Source: Adiantum capillus-veneris
Taxonomy: Eukaryota > Streptophyta > Polypodiopsida > Polypodiales > Pteridaceae
Reading direction: 5' to 3'
Assembly (NCBI GenBank): GCA_014529385.2
Contig: CM043958.1
Span: 124,139,817 to 124,203,816 of the forward strand
Length of the DNA stretch: 64,000 nt
Under the pieces are notes generated by a model that saw only the letters and a list, made by a program, of their open reading frames with translations, was not told where the DNA came from and made no database searches. This document shows positions 44,177 through 55,003 of the stretch, piece after piece. How positions within the stretch are numbered: the first letter of the stretch is position 1; the number at the start of each line of letters is the position of its first letter. The position numbers and the translations under genes were made by a program.

Positions 44177-46379
44177 GGTGAAAAAAGAAATGAGCAGAGA
44201 AGTCTAGTCTGAGTTCAAGAGAAGAATAAGCAGAATGTGCAAAAAACGGTTCAAAACTGGAAAAGATCATGAGATATAATCCAAACGTTGTTTTATGATG
44301 GCAACGTGCAAAATGAAAACAATATAATATGAGAAGTACGTCTTTCTAAAAGCGACAGCTATTAAATGCCTTTGCACTTTTACTTGTTTACATTGCTATT
44401 TACCAGCTCAAAGTTGCGGTAAAGATAGACTATTTGCTTTTTTTGTGAGTTTTCAAAAATAGAGGTTCCGTAACGGAAGCTCTTGAACCATTGGTTGAGA
44501 CCAGTCTCTCTCTACACGCTAAAAGGCACAAAAATGACCTCAAAATTCCCCTAATGATAGAGCATGTAGGCAACTCTAAACTAACCTGCATCACTCAAAT
44601 TGTAGAAAACAACCATGGACTGCTGCAATCGTATCAAGTCCACAAAGATATTGTTGAATTTGGTGTAAACAAACCCTTCGGTCCGCAACACACTGTTAGA
44701 AACAACAGCGCTTCCCTTCCCGCGGCCCTTCCTTCCTTGTGATTTGCTACGGAGCGGCTGAAGAGGCATCGTGTCTTCAATATACCAGTAGTCCCCTAAT
44801 CGGTGAACAACATCTTCATTTGACACCTTCTTGGCAATTTGCACTCTGTAAGGAAGTGGGAATAGGTTTTTCGTGACTCCTTGACTTCTTAATGCATCTT
44901 TTAACACTTGATGTATTGCTTGATAGCCCTTGGTACTAATCCCAACAGCATCACAAATATCCTAAACATCTAGATCAATGACAATATTAGGAAAATCACT
45001 AAGAACTCTCTTAGTGATTGCGTATTTCAAGTGTTTTGCCTCTGGAGCATCATGCATCCCAATAAAATACTCTTTGTTGAAACAAGAACGAAGTAAAGTA
45101 GCCCTAGCTTCCGCATTCTCGCCGCCGCACGTTTCTTGGACGAAGTTCCTATTGCCCAAAACAACAATGATGAGCCGTACTAGACTTAAACAACATGAGG
45201 GACAGAACATGTTACCTCATAGATGTCACCCTTTGTTTTCTTGCACCTCCACGTGGTGCAAGAGTCTGAATTTCAGACAACTCTCGTTTCCTCACCCTAC
45301 CTCCCATGGCAGTACTCTTCATGTGTGAAAGAGTATCCTCAAGCTTTTTAATTACATTTTCCTTGGTTGTGATGGTGCTCTTTGCCTCCTCAAGCGCACT
45401 AGTAGCTGTTTGCATCTGATCTTGAAGATTGTGGAAACTCCCATTGAGCAACTGCCAATGACGCAAGTAGATCTCGGACCGCGCAATCTCGTGTTTGTTG
45501 AGTCTCTTGCAGTAGCCCAACAAACCTTGCTCTCCATTTCCAACGTATTGCAATAGTGATGGAATGTTTGTAAAAGACGGATGAACATTGAGAGAAGGAT
45601 CCTTTGGATACAAGCATCCATCTATCCAGAGATCCACATTCTTCTCCCCTTGAGCGCGGCATTCGTTGGCTGAAGGTAATGTACCCAAGCATGTTTTCTT
45701 TGTCGGAACATACTCTTGAGGTAGGCGTAGGAAAAACCCTGGAGACCTACTGCGTGAAGAGCTTGCTTGGACATTGGTCACGTCGTCAAGAGGCATTGTA
45801 GGATGGAGAGATGGAGCTTGAAGGATGGAGAGATGGGTGTGTAGGTGCAGCAGCAGGTGCAGGTGCAAGGGGGATGGGTGTAGGAGAGGAGCTTAGATTA
45901 GGAGGGAAAGTTTTCAATTTTGGAAGGAATTTCCTAAAAGTTTGGAGGGAGTCAAAAAATGTTGAATTTTGAGTAATTTAACTTAAAAAACTTTTTTTTA
46001 TTATGTGTATATGCTGGGGGTACTTTTTAGGGGGGAATAGAGTTTTTTTGAAATTTTTTGAAAAAAGTCATTTTTTTGACCTCTTTGACCCACGGATTTG
46101 CTTAGGTGGCATGGGAGAGTTAAGAGGCCACTTACAAGTTGGCCAAAAAGTTAGAGAGAGAAGACCCCCTACCCCCCTACTTTTGAAATGGTTTACCCCT
46201 CCCTTCCCTACCTTTTAAATGGTTACCCTCCCTTCCCCCTACCTTTTTAGGGGTCAAAGGTGGAGAAGACCCTACCAAAATAGCCCCATTCAAAGCCTTT
46301 GTCCCCCTTAATCTTGGCAGGCTTCCTTTAAATTAGGGATTCTTACAAGGCCCATGGAGAGTCCATTTTTTTCCTAATG

Positions 46380-46508
46380 CTCTCGACGGTGATGCCCCGT
46401 TAACGCTGAAAAATCCCTATTCTACTTACTCACAGGCAATTAATAATACCAACCATTTATAGCTAGCTTGAGGACCTACCTTCTTGAGCAAGAAAAGAGA
46501 AACCTTGT
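46380..46508 (-). other. Gypsy leader (primer-site part)
   Basis: Leader sequence between element B and the primer site; continuous with 29242-29477 before B inserted. Confidence 0.6.
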
Positions 46509-46520
46509 GCTCTGATACCA
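46509..46520 (-). other. Primer binding site of the gypsy element
   Basis: Minus-strand TGGTATCAGAGC, complementary to the 3' end of initiator-Met tRNA, one base from the 5' LTR. Confidence 0.93.
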
Positions 46521-46521
46521 A

Positions 46522-49429
46522 TGTAACATTTAATGGCCTAAAAACTTGTGTGTAGTGGAAATTAGCATGAACATAGTGGGCATTTCATTAGAATAGATTC
46601 CTAATGAGAATTACAAGAGTGCTTGGGTGGAGAGGTCAACAAAAAGCATAACACCTAGTTAGATAGCATCAACAATACTTTCAAAAGAGAGAGAAATTAA
46701 GCTATTGACAACAGTTGAGGACCGGATTTTCATGGAGCCGGTCCCCCCTCCAAAAGGCTTTGTATTATGGTTTCTTCCATCAAGAGAGACATTGTACAAC
46801 ACAATTCTTTGTGTTCCTTCAAGACTAGCTAGTGCAATGAAGATGAAAGCTTCATGCACTAAGCAAAATACTTAGTAAACACAACTTTAATTATCCCCGT
46901 TCTCAGACCCAAGACCTCACACACCTTCGAAGATGGTGAGAGCTAGCAGGGTATGAGAGTAGATTTAGAGGAAGAAGGAGTATCTTACGAGAAAGATGTA
47001 CATCTCCTCACATAATCACTCATATTAGCATAGCTTTAGCTTAGTAATTAGCTTGATAGAGGAGATGAGCATGCATTGAAGCTTGGATCTTGGTTGGATT
47101 TGCATCCACAAGCCAAGAGTGTGTCAATGTAGGCTTCTATCTCACAAGCTTGGAGTAGGTGATGAGCTCTCCATTAAAGCTTGGGAAGAGATAGTCTTGT
47201 CTTTCTTCACACATGAGATTGTGTGAGTGTGTGTGTGATAATGCCTTGCAAAAATCAGCCCCCTCTCTCTCTTGGGCGAGCCCTCTTGCTATTTGCTCTT
47301 GCAGGCTCCCCATTGGACCTCCCCAAGTCAAGCCAATGGCTATTAAGCAGCATAAGTGATAGCCTTCTGACATGTGTCCCCCTTTCCCCTTTTGTGAGAG
47401 CTTAATCAATTAAAATTAATTGATTTAAATGAATTAAATCCCCATTGGACCTTTCCCCATTCTGACCAATAGGAATTAAGTAGCCCATTGGGCTGCTCAA
47501 TTCCTATTGGACCCCTTCACGGGCTGTCCAATAATCATCCAGGAGACTTAATTTTCATTGGTTCTTTTTATTAAGTGTTTTAAAATTAATTAGGCTTAAT
47601 TTACTCTAGCCTTATTCTCATTGGTCCACTTCAAGGGTCATCCAATAGGAATTGGGTACACCTTGTGGGCATCTGGCTTAGGGAGCTGACATGTGTCCCT
47701 CATTCCCTTTGTGTATTGGGAGCTTGTGTGTGTGTGTGTGTGGCCTTCTCTCTCATCCCCTACTTGCTAGGCTCGCCCCCTCCTATGTAGGGATATTCAA
47801 AGACTTTTTTGGTCACACGCAAAGCATCCAATTCCCTTAACACTAGGTTGGTAACCTAACAGGACATAAAAGTGTCCTTTCAGGGTTTTGAAAAAAACGT
47901 CCAAAACCATAGTAGATCCACTCATTTTGTAAAATCCTTTCATGAGGTTATAGTTCAAGGCCTACTACACATGGAAAAAATAAGAAACTTGTAAAATTTC
48001 TCATCTTTTGGTCACACCAAGCCTCCAAAGTTGATGGACCAGTACATTTTCATCAAAACAGTCATTTCTTACGTTTTGTTGCATCAAAATAAGATTAGGG
48101 ATTTTTGTAGGACTTGAGATAAATTCCCTAGTTAACTTCAATGGGTTGGTGATCAGAATATATGATTGCTTCTCACTCACTATTTTTTGTTTTGCCAAAA
48201 GAAATAGGTACAAAAAAGTTGAATTTTTACCTTTCTGCAAACCTATCATCAAAGTTTCTATAGCCACGCTCAATACAAATAATATATGCATGTTTTCTTA
48301 GTTCTCTGTTGTCCTTTAGGTTCATAAGGATCCATGGAGCATGTCAAAAGAATAATACATCTCTTACCAAGGGGAATCTTGGGGACAAAGATGAAGTGCT
48401 AAATACAACAAACATGAAAAAACTGGGTTCAACATTATGAGTTGTAGAATCCCATAGAAACTATTCAATATCTATCCAAATTTGATCCTTATGACTAGAT
48501 ATGGTTACTACCTACAAAATGCATGTAGTTGTCACAAGAAACTGACAATATTGAAAAAGCTATACTTGATATACTAGAATGTTTCGTTTTCTTCTATAAT
48601 TGAAAAAATCAACCATCGTTGTCTATTATGCAAAATAGGGTATTAGGTGCCCCAAAACTCAAGGAATATTAGCTTTATGTTACAATATGCGACATAGAAA
48701 ATCAACACTGCATTTGCATATCATGAAAGCCACCAAAAAAATCATAGAAGAGCTAAAATTGGCTAAAAAACAGGATTTGACAATTTTTGTAATTTGGTCA
48801 TAACTTACAACTTTAACGTTTATTTCTCCCTAGAAGCATCAGGACATGTTGAGGACTACTAAAGATAGTTCTCTAGCATTATAGACCTCACAAACATGAA
48901 CTCTAGAGTGGTATAGTTGCAAAAAGTTGAAAAAAGACAAAAAAAGGACCCGTTTTTTCACACAGTTTAGGTTGTGAAATGTTGTGCAAGGACAAGGTTA
49001 AAGATGGAATTGATATTCCAAAAAAATGTCGAGTTTTTTTCAGCTCATGAGACAACTTTCTAGATAGATAGCACCTCAAAATCCATTTTGAAACTCTTGA
49101 CATAATTCAAGGAAAATGGTCACTTAACAGGACATAAAAGTGTCCCATTACCAACCTAGTGTTAAGGTTGACCTTTGGACACAACCTTTGAATTTTGGAA
49201 CCTTAGCCTTTTGGAAGTCTTAATGGGATGAACCTTAGGGTATTTTTAGCCCATTGTTGCACATGGTTCTTTTGTAGATGCCCCCCCCCCCCCTTTGGAT
49301 CCCTATTGTGGCCGGTCTGCTAGCTTAACCAATATTCTAGCTTTTTCTCCCCTGGAACTTCCCCATATTAAATGATCAGTTTAACATGAGAAAATAGTTT
49401 AGGAGAATTATATATTGATTATTATGACA
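46522..49429 (-). repeat. Gypsy 5' LTR, interrupted by a TTAA element
   Basis: Parts 46522-47840 and 49162-49429 align with the 3' LTR. Differences from the other LTR are scattered single bases, so the insertion is not recent. At 49166-49180 it keeps the site where element A is inserted in the other LTR. Confidence 0.95.
47841..49161. mobile_element. Complete 1.3-kb TTAA-flanked non-autonomous element
   Basis: Ends CACTAGGTTGGTAA (47841) and TTACCAACCTAGTG (ending 49161) are perfect 14-bp inverted repeats, flanked by TTAA at 47837-47840 and 49162-49165. The other LTR carries a single TTAA at the same place (15918-15921), proving a 4-bp duplication. A near-palindrome GGACATAAAAGTGTCC lies about 20-30 bases inside each end (47862-47877 and 49130-49145). 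The interior is AT-rich without a gene. Related fragments are 1-185 and, by its ends, 5642-14303. Confidence 0.92.
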
Positions 49430-49434
49430 ATCCT

Positions 49435-49881
49435 CTTTATAGATTATCTTGTTATAAGTTTCCATATTTTATGGAAGAGATAAATTTCTATCTTTGGGAC
49501 AATGCCAATCTTTCCAATTGGGCTCTATCCCAACGATAGGCATTGGACTACTACACAACACTTTTAAGTCTATTGATTAATAGCCTTTCATACACATTTA
49601 TACTATGTTGCACCACCAACTAGTCCACATCCTTCTAGCAAAAGTTAACATTGTTAGAGAAATGTGCCAACTTGGAGATCCCTTTGTTATTCACCTTTCT
49701 AGCAACTTTTCTTAAAAATCTATTCAAGGATCCTCCTCCTAGCTTGGAAAGCGAGGGGGCCCAATGTAAGATGGTAGTATTTGAAATGGCGAAAGATCTC
49801 CCCCACTCCAATGACAATGCTATCTTATTACAATTTCTTAAAATCTCCCTTGTGTAGCCCCCATCAAAGGGGATCTGCTCA
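49435..49881. other. No recognisable gene
   Basis: AT-rich sequence between the gypsy element and the small LTR element; no features seen. Confidence 0.5.
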
Positions 49882-50332
49882 TGTAATTACAAACGTTAAT
49901 GAGCCATTCATTATGTGATTAGTAGGTTAATTACAAAGAGATTGGAGAGAGAGGATGAGAATAATGGAAGTAGAAGATCATAACTAGACTAATAATGAAT
50001 TAGATGCAAATCATGAGTATAAATTAGGTTAGAATAATGGGTAGTGCATGGATGTGAGTTGGATTCAAAGTGTGTATCTTAGGCTTCTTTTATAGAGTTG
50101 GGAGAGATCATTGATGGCACAAGTGATAATGTCAAATGTATACGCTTTTAATGTAGTGGGAGTTTCCACAAGTGCATGGATGTGAGTTGGATTCAAAGTG
50201 TGTAGCTTATGTCTCTTTATAGAGCTGGCAGAGAGCATTTGATGGTACAAGCAGTGATGTCAAATGTGTAGGCTTCTGATGTAGAGGGGGTTTCTACTAG
50301 TTGGTGGTGCGAATGTGTCACACATCCCAACA
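49882..50332 (-). repeat. Left LTR of the small element
   Basis: 451 bp, with an internal tandem duplication of about 126 bp not present in the other LTR. Confidence 0.75.
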
Positions 50333-51601
50333 ATCCTCCAATGTGTGTCATAGTAGCACTCAAAAGTACAAAGGTATCCTCTCCTAGAGAATTTAATAGC
50401 AAAGTGTAGGGTCAAAGTCAAAGCATCCTCCCTAGAGATTTGTGAATTGGCTGTAAGATCAAAATACACCTCCCCTAGAGATTGGCAGACAACTAGGTGC
50501 TAGGTCTAATAGAAATGGGACTTCTTCGATGTCGGAGCTCAAAGATGAAGTCCTACTGGGCAAATCTTCAAAGCATGTCATTGTTGCTGATGTTGGATGC
50601 AAATTGTCGTTGTTGTTGATACTTTTCCTCCCCTCCAAATGTGTTGTCAAGGTAGATGCCGATGTTGGCATGGCATGTGTGCTAAATTTTGTGCAAATGT
50701 ATGCAAGTGAGGCTAACCGGTGTCGAGTAGTTTTGATCCTTGTATATATTTTTCATCTCTGTGAAGTTGAAAGTGATTGTGCTTTGTGTCCGATGCAAAG
50801 GATGAATGCAGAGAGTTTGTGCAAAATGTGAGGATATGTATGTGCAAGTGTATGGTGTGAAGCTAATGGAGTTTTTACTATCTTGGGATTGGTTTTCACA
50901 TACATTTCTTTGGTGTTTGAAAACTCTTGGTTGCTGTTGTGGGAAATTCCTCTTCTCTAAGGTATAGCTAAGAAGATTGGCTCAAGTGGTCATGGGATGG
51001 AGCCCCTAACAAGAGGGCCAAAAAGCTTTTGAGGCAAGCAAAGACATGGGAGGGGGGCTCTTTGAGGTGGACCCAAAAAGGGGTTAAGTTGAACTGAGCG
51101 GGTGGTTTAGCTCCATTGGCACGATGGGAGAAAAAGGGCACACACGGGCTGCCAATGTTGGTAGGCAAAGGGCTATTGGACAACGACTAAGCATGCGACT
51201 CGCCGGTCAGCTCTCATTCAAACCCAAGAACTGTGAGAACCGCTTCCTTTAAATTCCACTAATCGGAGGTGAGCTATGTGTGGGCAACCTTTTAGGGCTT
51301 GACTAAGCATTGAATGTTGCAAACCCACACACACACACACACACAACCCTGAGCTGCTGCAAAAAAACAAGGGATTAAGCACAACATTGTCAAGCTTAAT
51401 TGAGGATGCTAATGCTCACTAATCTAGGGCTCTATGAAAAGCTCATGTCGAGGCACATGCGCAATGAAACTGTATTGTGAGGTCAAAGGAATTAATTGAA
51501 AGTACAAAACTAGTGAAAATGATACAAAAAAAACACCAAGCAATGCGGAATTAATTAGGCCTAGGTATGAATCATCGGCTCTGATACCACATAAAAGGGA
51601 A

Positions 51602-51924
51602 TGTGATTATGGTGGAAACCTTAATGAGCCATTCATTATGTGATTAGTAGGTTAATTATACAAAGATATTAAAGAGAGATTGAGACTAATGGAAGTAAAA
51701 ACTCATAAGTAGATTGATATTGAACTATATGCAAATCATGAGTACAAAGTTAGCTAGAATAAAGGGTAGTGCATGGATTTGAGTTGGATACAAAGTGTGT
51801 AGCTTAGGCTTATTTTATAGAGTTGGGAGAGAGTACTTGATGGCATAAACAATGATGTCAAATGTGTAGGCTTCTAATGTAGAGGGGAATTCCACTAGTT
51901 GGTGATATGTCACACATCCTAACA
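51602..51924 (-). repeat. Right LTR of the small element
   Basis: 323 bp, the unduplicated form. Confidence 0.75.
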
Positions 51925-52124
51925 CTCCTAGTTTCAAAAAGATAATTTTGGAGCTAAAATTCTGTCATGTACTCTAGCCTCCTTCCATTGGTCACTTTGC
52001 GAGTAGAGCTCTGCTTGTCAATCATATCACGCGTCGTGACCATATAGTCCTTGTTAAGGATACTACTAGCTTTGCACATAGTAAGCTCTTAAATGTAGCG
52101 ACCTCTAGGAGAAAGAAAGAACAA

Positions 52125-52480
52125 AGTATCTAGGTCATGATTTGTACAACCCCTTTTGGAAATGTTGTCTCCTCAAGACACATGTATTGCTTGAGGTTCA
52201 ATGTACATTTTGCTAAGTTAATATATATAACATCCCCACTCACAATTGTGAATATGAAAAAAAATATATCTTAAAATGTCTTCTTTTTCATTTTGCCTTG
52301 GCCAACTGTTTTTAAATGTGCCTTTGTTTTTTTTTTTGCCATACTCACAATTGTGAGTGGAGATGGTATATTAATTAGCAAAGGACGTGCAATCAACCTC
52401 AAGTACTACATGTGCCTTGAGGGAACAACATTTCCTCAAAAGGGGGTGTGCAATTCATGAGCCCAAGAAACTTAGAGTAT
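52125..52480. repeat. Foldback (MITE-like) element
   Basis: Arms about 52130-52257 and 52337-52470 are inverted copies with mismatches: CCCACTCACAATTGTGAATATG pairs with CATACTCACAATTGTGAGTGG, and ACATGTATTGCTTGAGGTT with AACCTCAAGTACTACATGT. A loop of about 80 bases separates them. No coding content. Confidence 0.82.
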
Positions 52481-53533
52481 GTTTCCATTCTTAGGCTTGC
52501 AGATTGGACTCTACCCTTGACCCTATTCTAGATATAAACTCCATGCTTTCATGCATGATATCTTTACTACAAAGTTTTTCTTAATGTTCTCAAGGATTTT
52601 TTTTCAATACTTGCAGATGAAGGTGGCGAGGAGAGGCCTCCGCTATTAGGGGTGCCCCCGGGGGGAGGGGGCCTTGGATGGGCATCCTCACATCTGCACG
52701 CTCGTGTCGAACGGCCTTACATTTTTGGAAACAGGTCACCAAGGGGGCCTCTTGCTCTCGTGCAATGAAACTCTCTGTTGCGTTGGTAGTGCTGCAGACT
52801 CACGACTTTGGATGGAGCTATCCTCGAAGGTGGCGGCCATGGCATGGGGAGCCGGCAACGCTCTTCAAGCTCGGGGGCTTCCATGCATTTGGTACGGTCC
52901 CTCTTGTGCTGTTGCGGCCAACTCCCTTGGAAGGCAGGACCCGTAAGCTGTAGAAGAAGGGGGGGTGGGGTGTCGGCATCCACTTGGGTGGTGGATTGGT
53001 GCTATGTTTGTTGGGTCCTCCAGTCTCATCCTTGGCTTGTCCACAGGTTGCAGGTTGCAGGCTTGGATTTTATGGAATGCTTCAATGTGTGGATGATGAT
53101 GTGTAGGTTCTCCTTTTTTGGGATGTGCTCCGATCAGTCTCTTACGGCTTTATCATAGACCGCTCTGGTGGACATTCTTTGCTAGGTGGCAGCCCATTCG
53201 GCCTGGTGGAATCCTCACTCGGTCTCCCTTTGATCTTCATCGATTGGGTGACTCCTAGTTCAGTCTCTATACTAATGTCAGGGTGGATTCATTGTTAGCC
53301 AGTCATGTCTTCTGGTTCATGTGGATCCTGTATCCTTCGGTGTTGCTGGTCTTGTCTGCCTGGTCCAGTGGCTCCCATAATAGCCGTTCAGTGATGTATT
53401 ATGCTGCTGTGGAGACACCCTGACTCGGATGGAGTAGGGGTTTTATTGGTTTTTATTGTAAATTTTTTGATCATTAATACTATCGCCACTCACATTCTGT
53501 GAGTTTTGCAAATCCTTGAATGGTCCTTGCTTT
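52481..53533. other. No recognised gene
   Basis: Locally GC-rich (52600-53160) with overlapping short frames in several directions; none resembles a known protein. Possibly a decayed gene or repeat. Confidence 0.4.
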
Positions 53534-53779
53534 CTAGAATTGCTTCATTTTGAAACTTTCTTCCTCCTCGAACGAAGGCTTTTTTAAAGAAGAGCACCTT
53601 CGAAGTCCTATGTACCCATCTACAACATTTGGGGGCAAGACCTTGTAAGGAAGTATAGTCTTCAAATACCTGAAAGGGGCCCTTTGAAGCTGCTTCCCGT
53701 TGGGGTAGCCCCCTACAATACCTTTCAAGTGATTATCTTCATTGAGCTTGGCAATTTTACCTCCCAAATCTGCTTTCAC
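53534..53779 (-). repeat. Repeat fragment related to 14358-14603
   Basis: The minus strand reads LGGKIAKLNEDNHLKG then GGYPNGKQLQRAPF, parallel to the fragment before the gypsy insertion. Both may be pieces of one element; family unknown. Confidence 0.6.
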
Positions 53780-54957
53780 TTAAGCGCCTCATATCACTAC
53801 CTCTCTCTTTTTTTTTAAAAGGGGGGGGGGGGGGATTTTAAAATGCCAATGTGAGCTTTCACCTTATTAAGAAGGCAAACCCTCACCTATACAGGCATTT
53901 AAAACATACTGTAAAGAAAGCAGATTTGGGCCATACTGGGTCCATTCGACTTTCATTAATTAATTAGGAGCAAAGATTCCTTCTCCAACAGAGAGTCCAC
54001 AGGCGAAAGTGACATGCCAACCCTCCCCTCTGCAAAATTGCCTGCCACCAAGACCTCAGCTTTGTTGGCGACCATCGGGTCAGGGTAGTCATCATGGGCT
54101 TCAACGTTCCGTTCCAGCCCTAAATTCCCACCTCTTCCCACCTCCTGCACCTTGACCACTTTTTGCGGACGATGCAGTGCCCCTCCATCCTTGGTTCTCA
54201 CAAGAATGCACCTGCCGACCTCAACCACCAGCACCGATCCGACACTCAGTTGCCTGCCCTCTGTACTTGCGATGCTCCCCACCCTTGAAGAGTGCGCTGA
54301 TCCCGACATTAAAAAAACTTCACTGCTTGCCCATCTTCTCGCTTATGTCCCTTCATGCCTCTTGGCACTTGCTGCCTCAGCTAGCTCATCGACTATGCAT
54401 CGCCACCTCACCTTTTCATTCACCCATCATCACAACTCAACCGCTTGCCCACGTAACACCCCAATCAGGTTCCCAGATTCTGCAAATCTGGAATTCTAAG
54501 GCAAAAACGACGCTTCCAGACGTGCTTTGTGCAGCATCTTGTTTGCACTGCAAGGTCAGACATGAGCATCTTGCCTCTCATGCTGCATCGTTACACGCCC
54601 CCAATGCTTCTCTGCGTGCCCGACAAATGCCAGACAACAACCCCTCTTTCAGTTCTTTTTTCTGTCCAGCCGAGAGGCTACTGCAAGGCTTTTAATTGTT
54701 TCGGAGTTCTTTTCTAATTCATCGCAAATCCCAAGTGTCGACAGACATCCACGTTCTCTCTCGCACTCCCTTGGCACTAAGTAACATCTTGGCACTTACT
54801 ATTTAGTATTGAGGCTCACACTCCGCACTCCTGTCCGTGCGATATTGATGATTGAAAAAGAAGAAATTAATTGGCAGCGCCAGCCTCACTGTGACATTTT
54901 GGCCTGCTCATTATAGCCTATATCTTCGTAAAGTTTTCTACACCACACTGCAGAGAG

Positions 54958-55003
<46 letters not shown>

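Larger units (their letters stand above)
37056..44556 (+). mobile_element. Element C: related transposon with H3-protease fusion
   Basis: Left end CATTAGGGGAATTTTGAGGT and right end ACCTCAAAATTCCCCTAATG; the inverted repeat reaches about 32 bp. It lies in intron 3 of gene 1 of element B. Element A keeps the same intron empty (17763-17782, CTACATGCTCTATGATGTGT), and joining the flanks of C reproduces it exactly, so no target duplication was made. Gene order: gene 1 (plus), gene 3 (minus), H3-protease (plus), gene 4 (minus). The second half of gene 1, with all candidate catalytic residues, is missing, so C could only move with help from another element. Confidence 0.93.
35446..45796 (-). pseudogene. 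Element B gene 1: candidate transposase, single stop
   Basis: Exons on the minus strand: 45796-45216, 45148-44586, 37012-35880 and 35796-35446. All splice junctions are GT..AG and keep phase, giving 875 codons with one in-frame TAG (44964-44962). Intron 3 is 72 nt without element C, which lies inside it. The N-terminus has KNVDLWIDGCLYPKDPSLNV and a coiled-coil-like stretch (LEEAKSTITTKENVIKKLED). Candidate catalytic residues are Asp394 (VLRLDECVI), Asp497 (WHLGGDLKTIK) and Glu785 (STQGMEKSHYRAKG); CPFC at 517-520 follows the second Asp. A GGD..K.....G........CPxC block and a late G.E..H are, to my knowledge, seen in several eukaryotic DDE transposases. The role as transposase is inferred. 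Confidence 0.8.
29478..46379 (-). mobile_element. Element B: most complete histone H3-carrying transposon
   Basis: Termini CATTAGGAAAAATATGGACT (29478) and AGTCCATTTTTTTCCTAATG (ending 46379) match those of A but in reverse orientation. Without the nested element C (37056-44556) it is 9.4 kb. Minus strand: gene 1 (45796-35446), then H3-like gene (35280-34495). Plus strand: gene 4 (30179-31368), then gene 3 (31720-33280). The two pairs converge on a hairpin-rich region (33300-34490). It sits in the gypsy leader. The empty site is not available here, so the lack of a target duplication is inferred from A and C. Confidence 0.93.
14596..49429 (-). mobile_element. Ty3/gypsy chromovirus-type retrotransposon with nested insertions
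   Basis: Two LTRs (14596-23972 and 46522-49429, both interrupted) bracket gag and pol on the minus strand. The 5-bp target duplication ATCCT is exact at 14591-14595 and 49430-49434. LTRs begin TGTAACA and end ATGACA. Without insertions each LTR is about 1.6 kb and the interior about 5.6 kb. Later insertions are element A in the 3' LTR, element B in the leader and a TTAA element in the 5' LTR. Order in pol is protease, RT, RNase H, integrase, chromodomain. Several stops and frameshifts make it inactive. Confidence 0.97.
49882..51924 (-). mobile_element. Small non-autonomous LTR retrotransposon
   Basis: Direct repeats 49882-50332 and 51602-51924 (both starting TGT.ATTA and ending CATCC.AACA) flank 1.27 kb without gag or pol. 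A primer site GGCTCTGATACCA (minus-strand TGGTATCAGAGCC) lies at 51577-51589, 12 bases from the right repeat. The left repeat is longer because about 126 bp are duplicated in tandem (GTGCATGGATGTGAGTTGGA at about 50045 and 50173). No matching target duplication was found, so the exact edges are uncertain. It resembles TRIM/LARD-type elements that use the enzymes of others. Confidence 0.78.

Noticed and set aside
37056-44556. Elements A-C as Cryptons or Helitrons because they leave no duplication
   Set aside because: They have clear terminal inverted repeats, the large protein shows no tyrosine-recombinase or Rep/helicase motifs that I can see, and insertion is not between A and T.
15923-46379. 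A and B as the LTRs of a giant retrotransposon
   Set aside because: They are in inverted orientation, have inverted terminal repeats and opposing genes, and sit inside a gypsy element with its own LTRs and target duplication.
46659-47409. Short open frames repeated at 14733-15483 and 46659-47409 as a conserved gene
   Set aside because: They are the same frames in the two LTRs of one retrotransposon and match nothing known.
54177-54695. Frame of 172 codons as a gene
   Set aside because: Pro/Ser/Leu/His-rich, overlapped by equally long frames on both strands, no motif.
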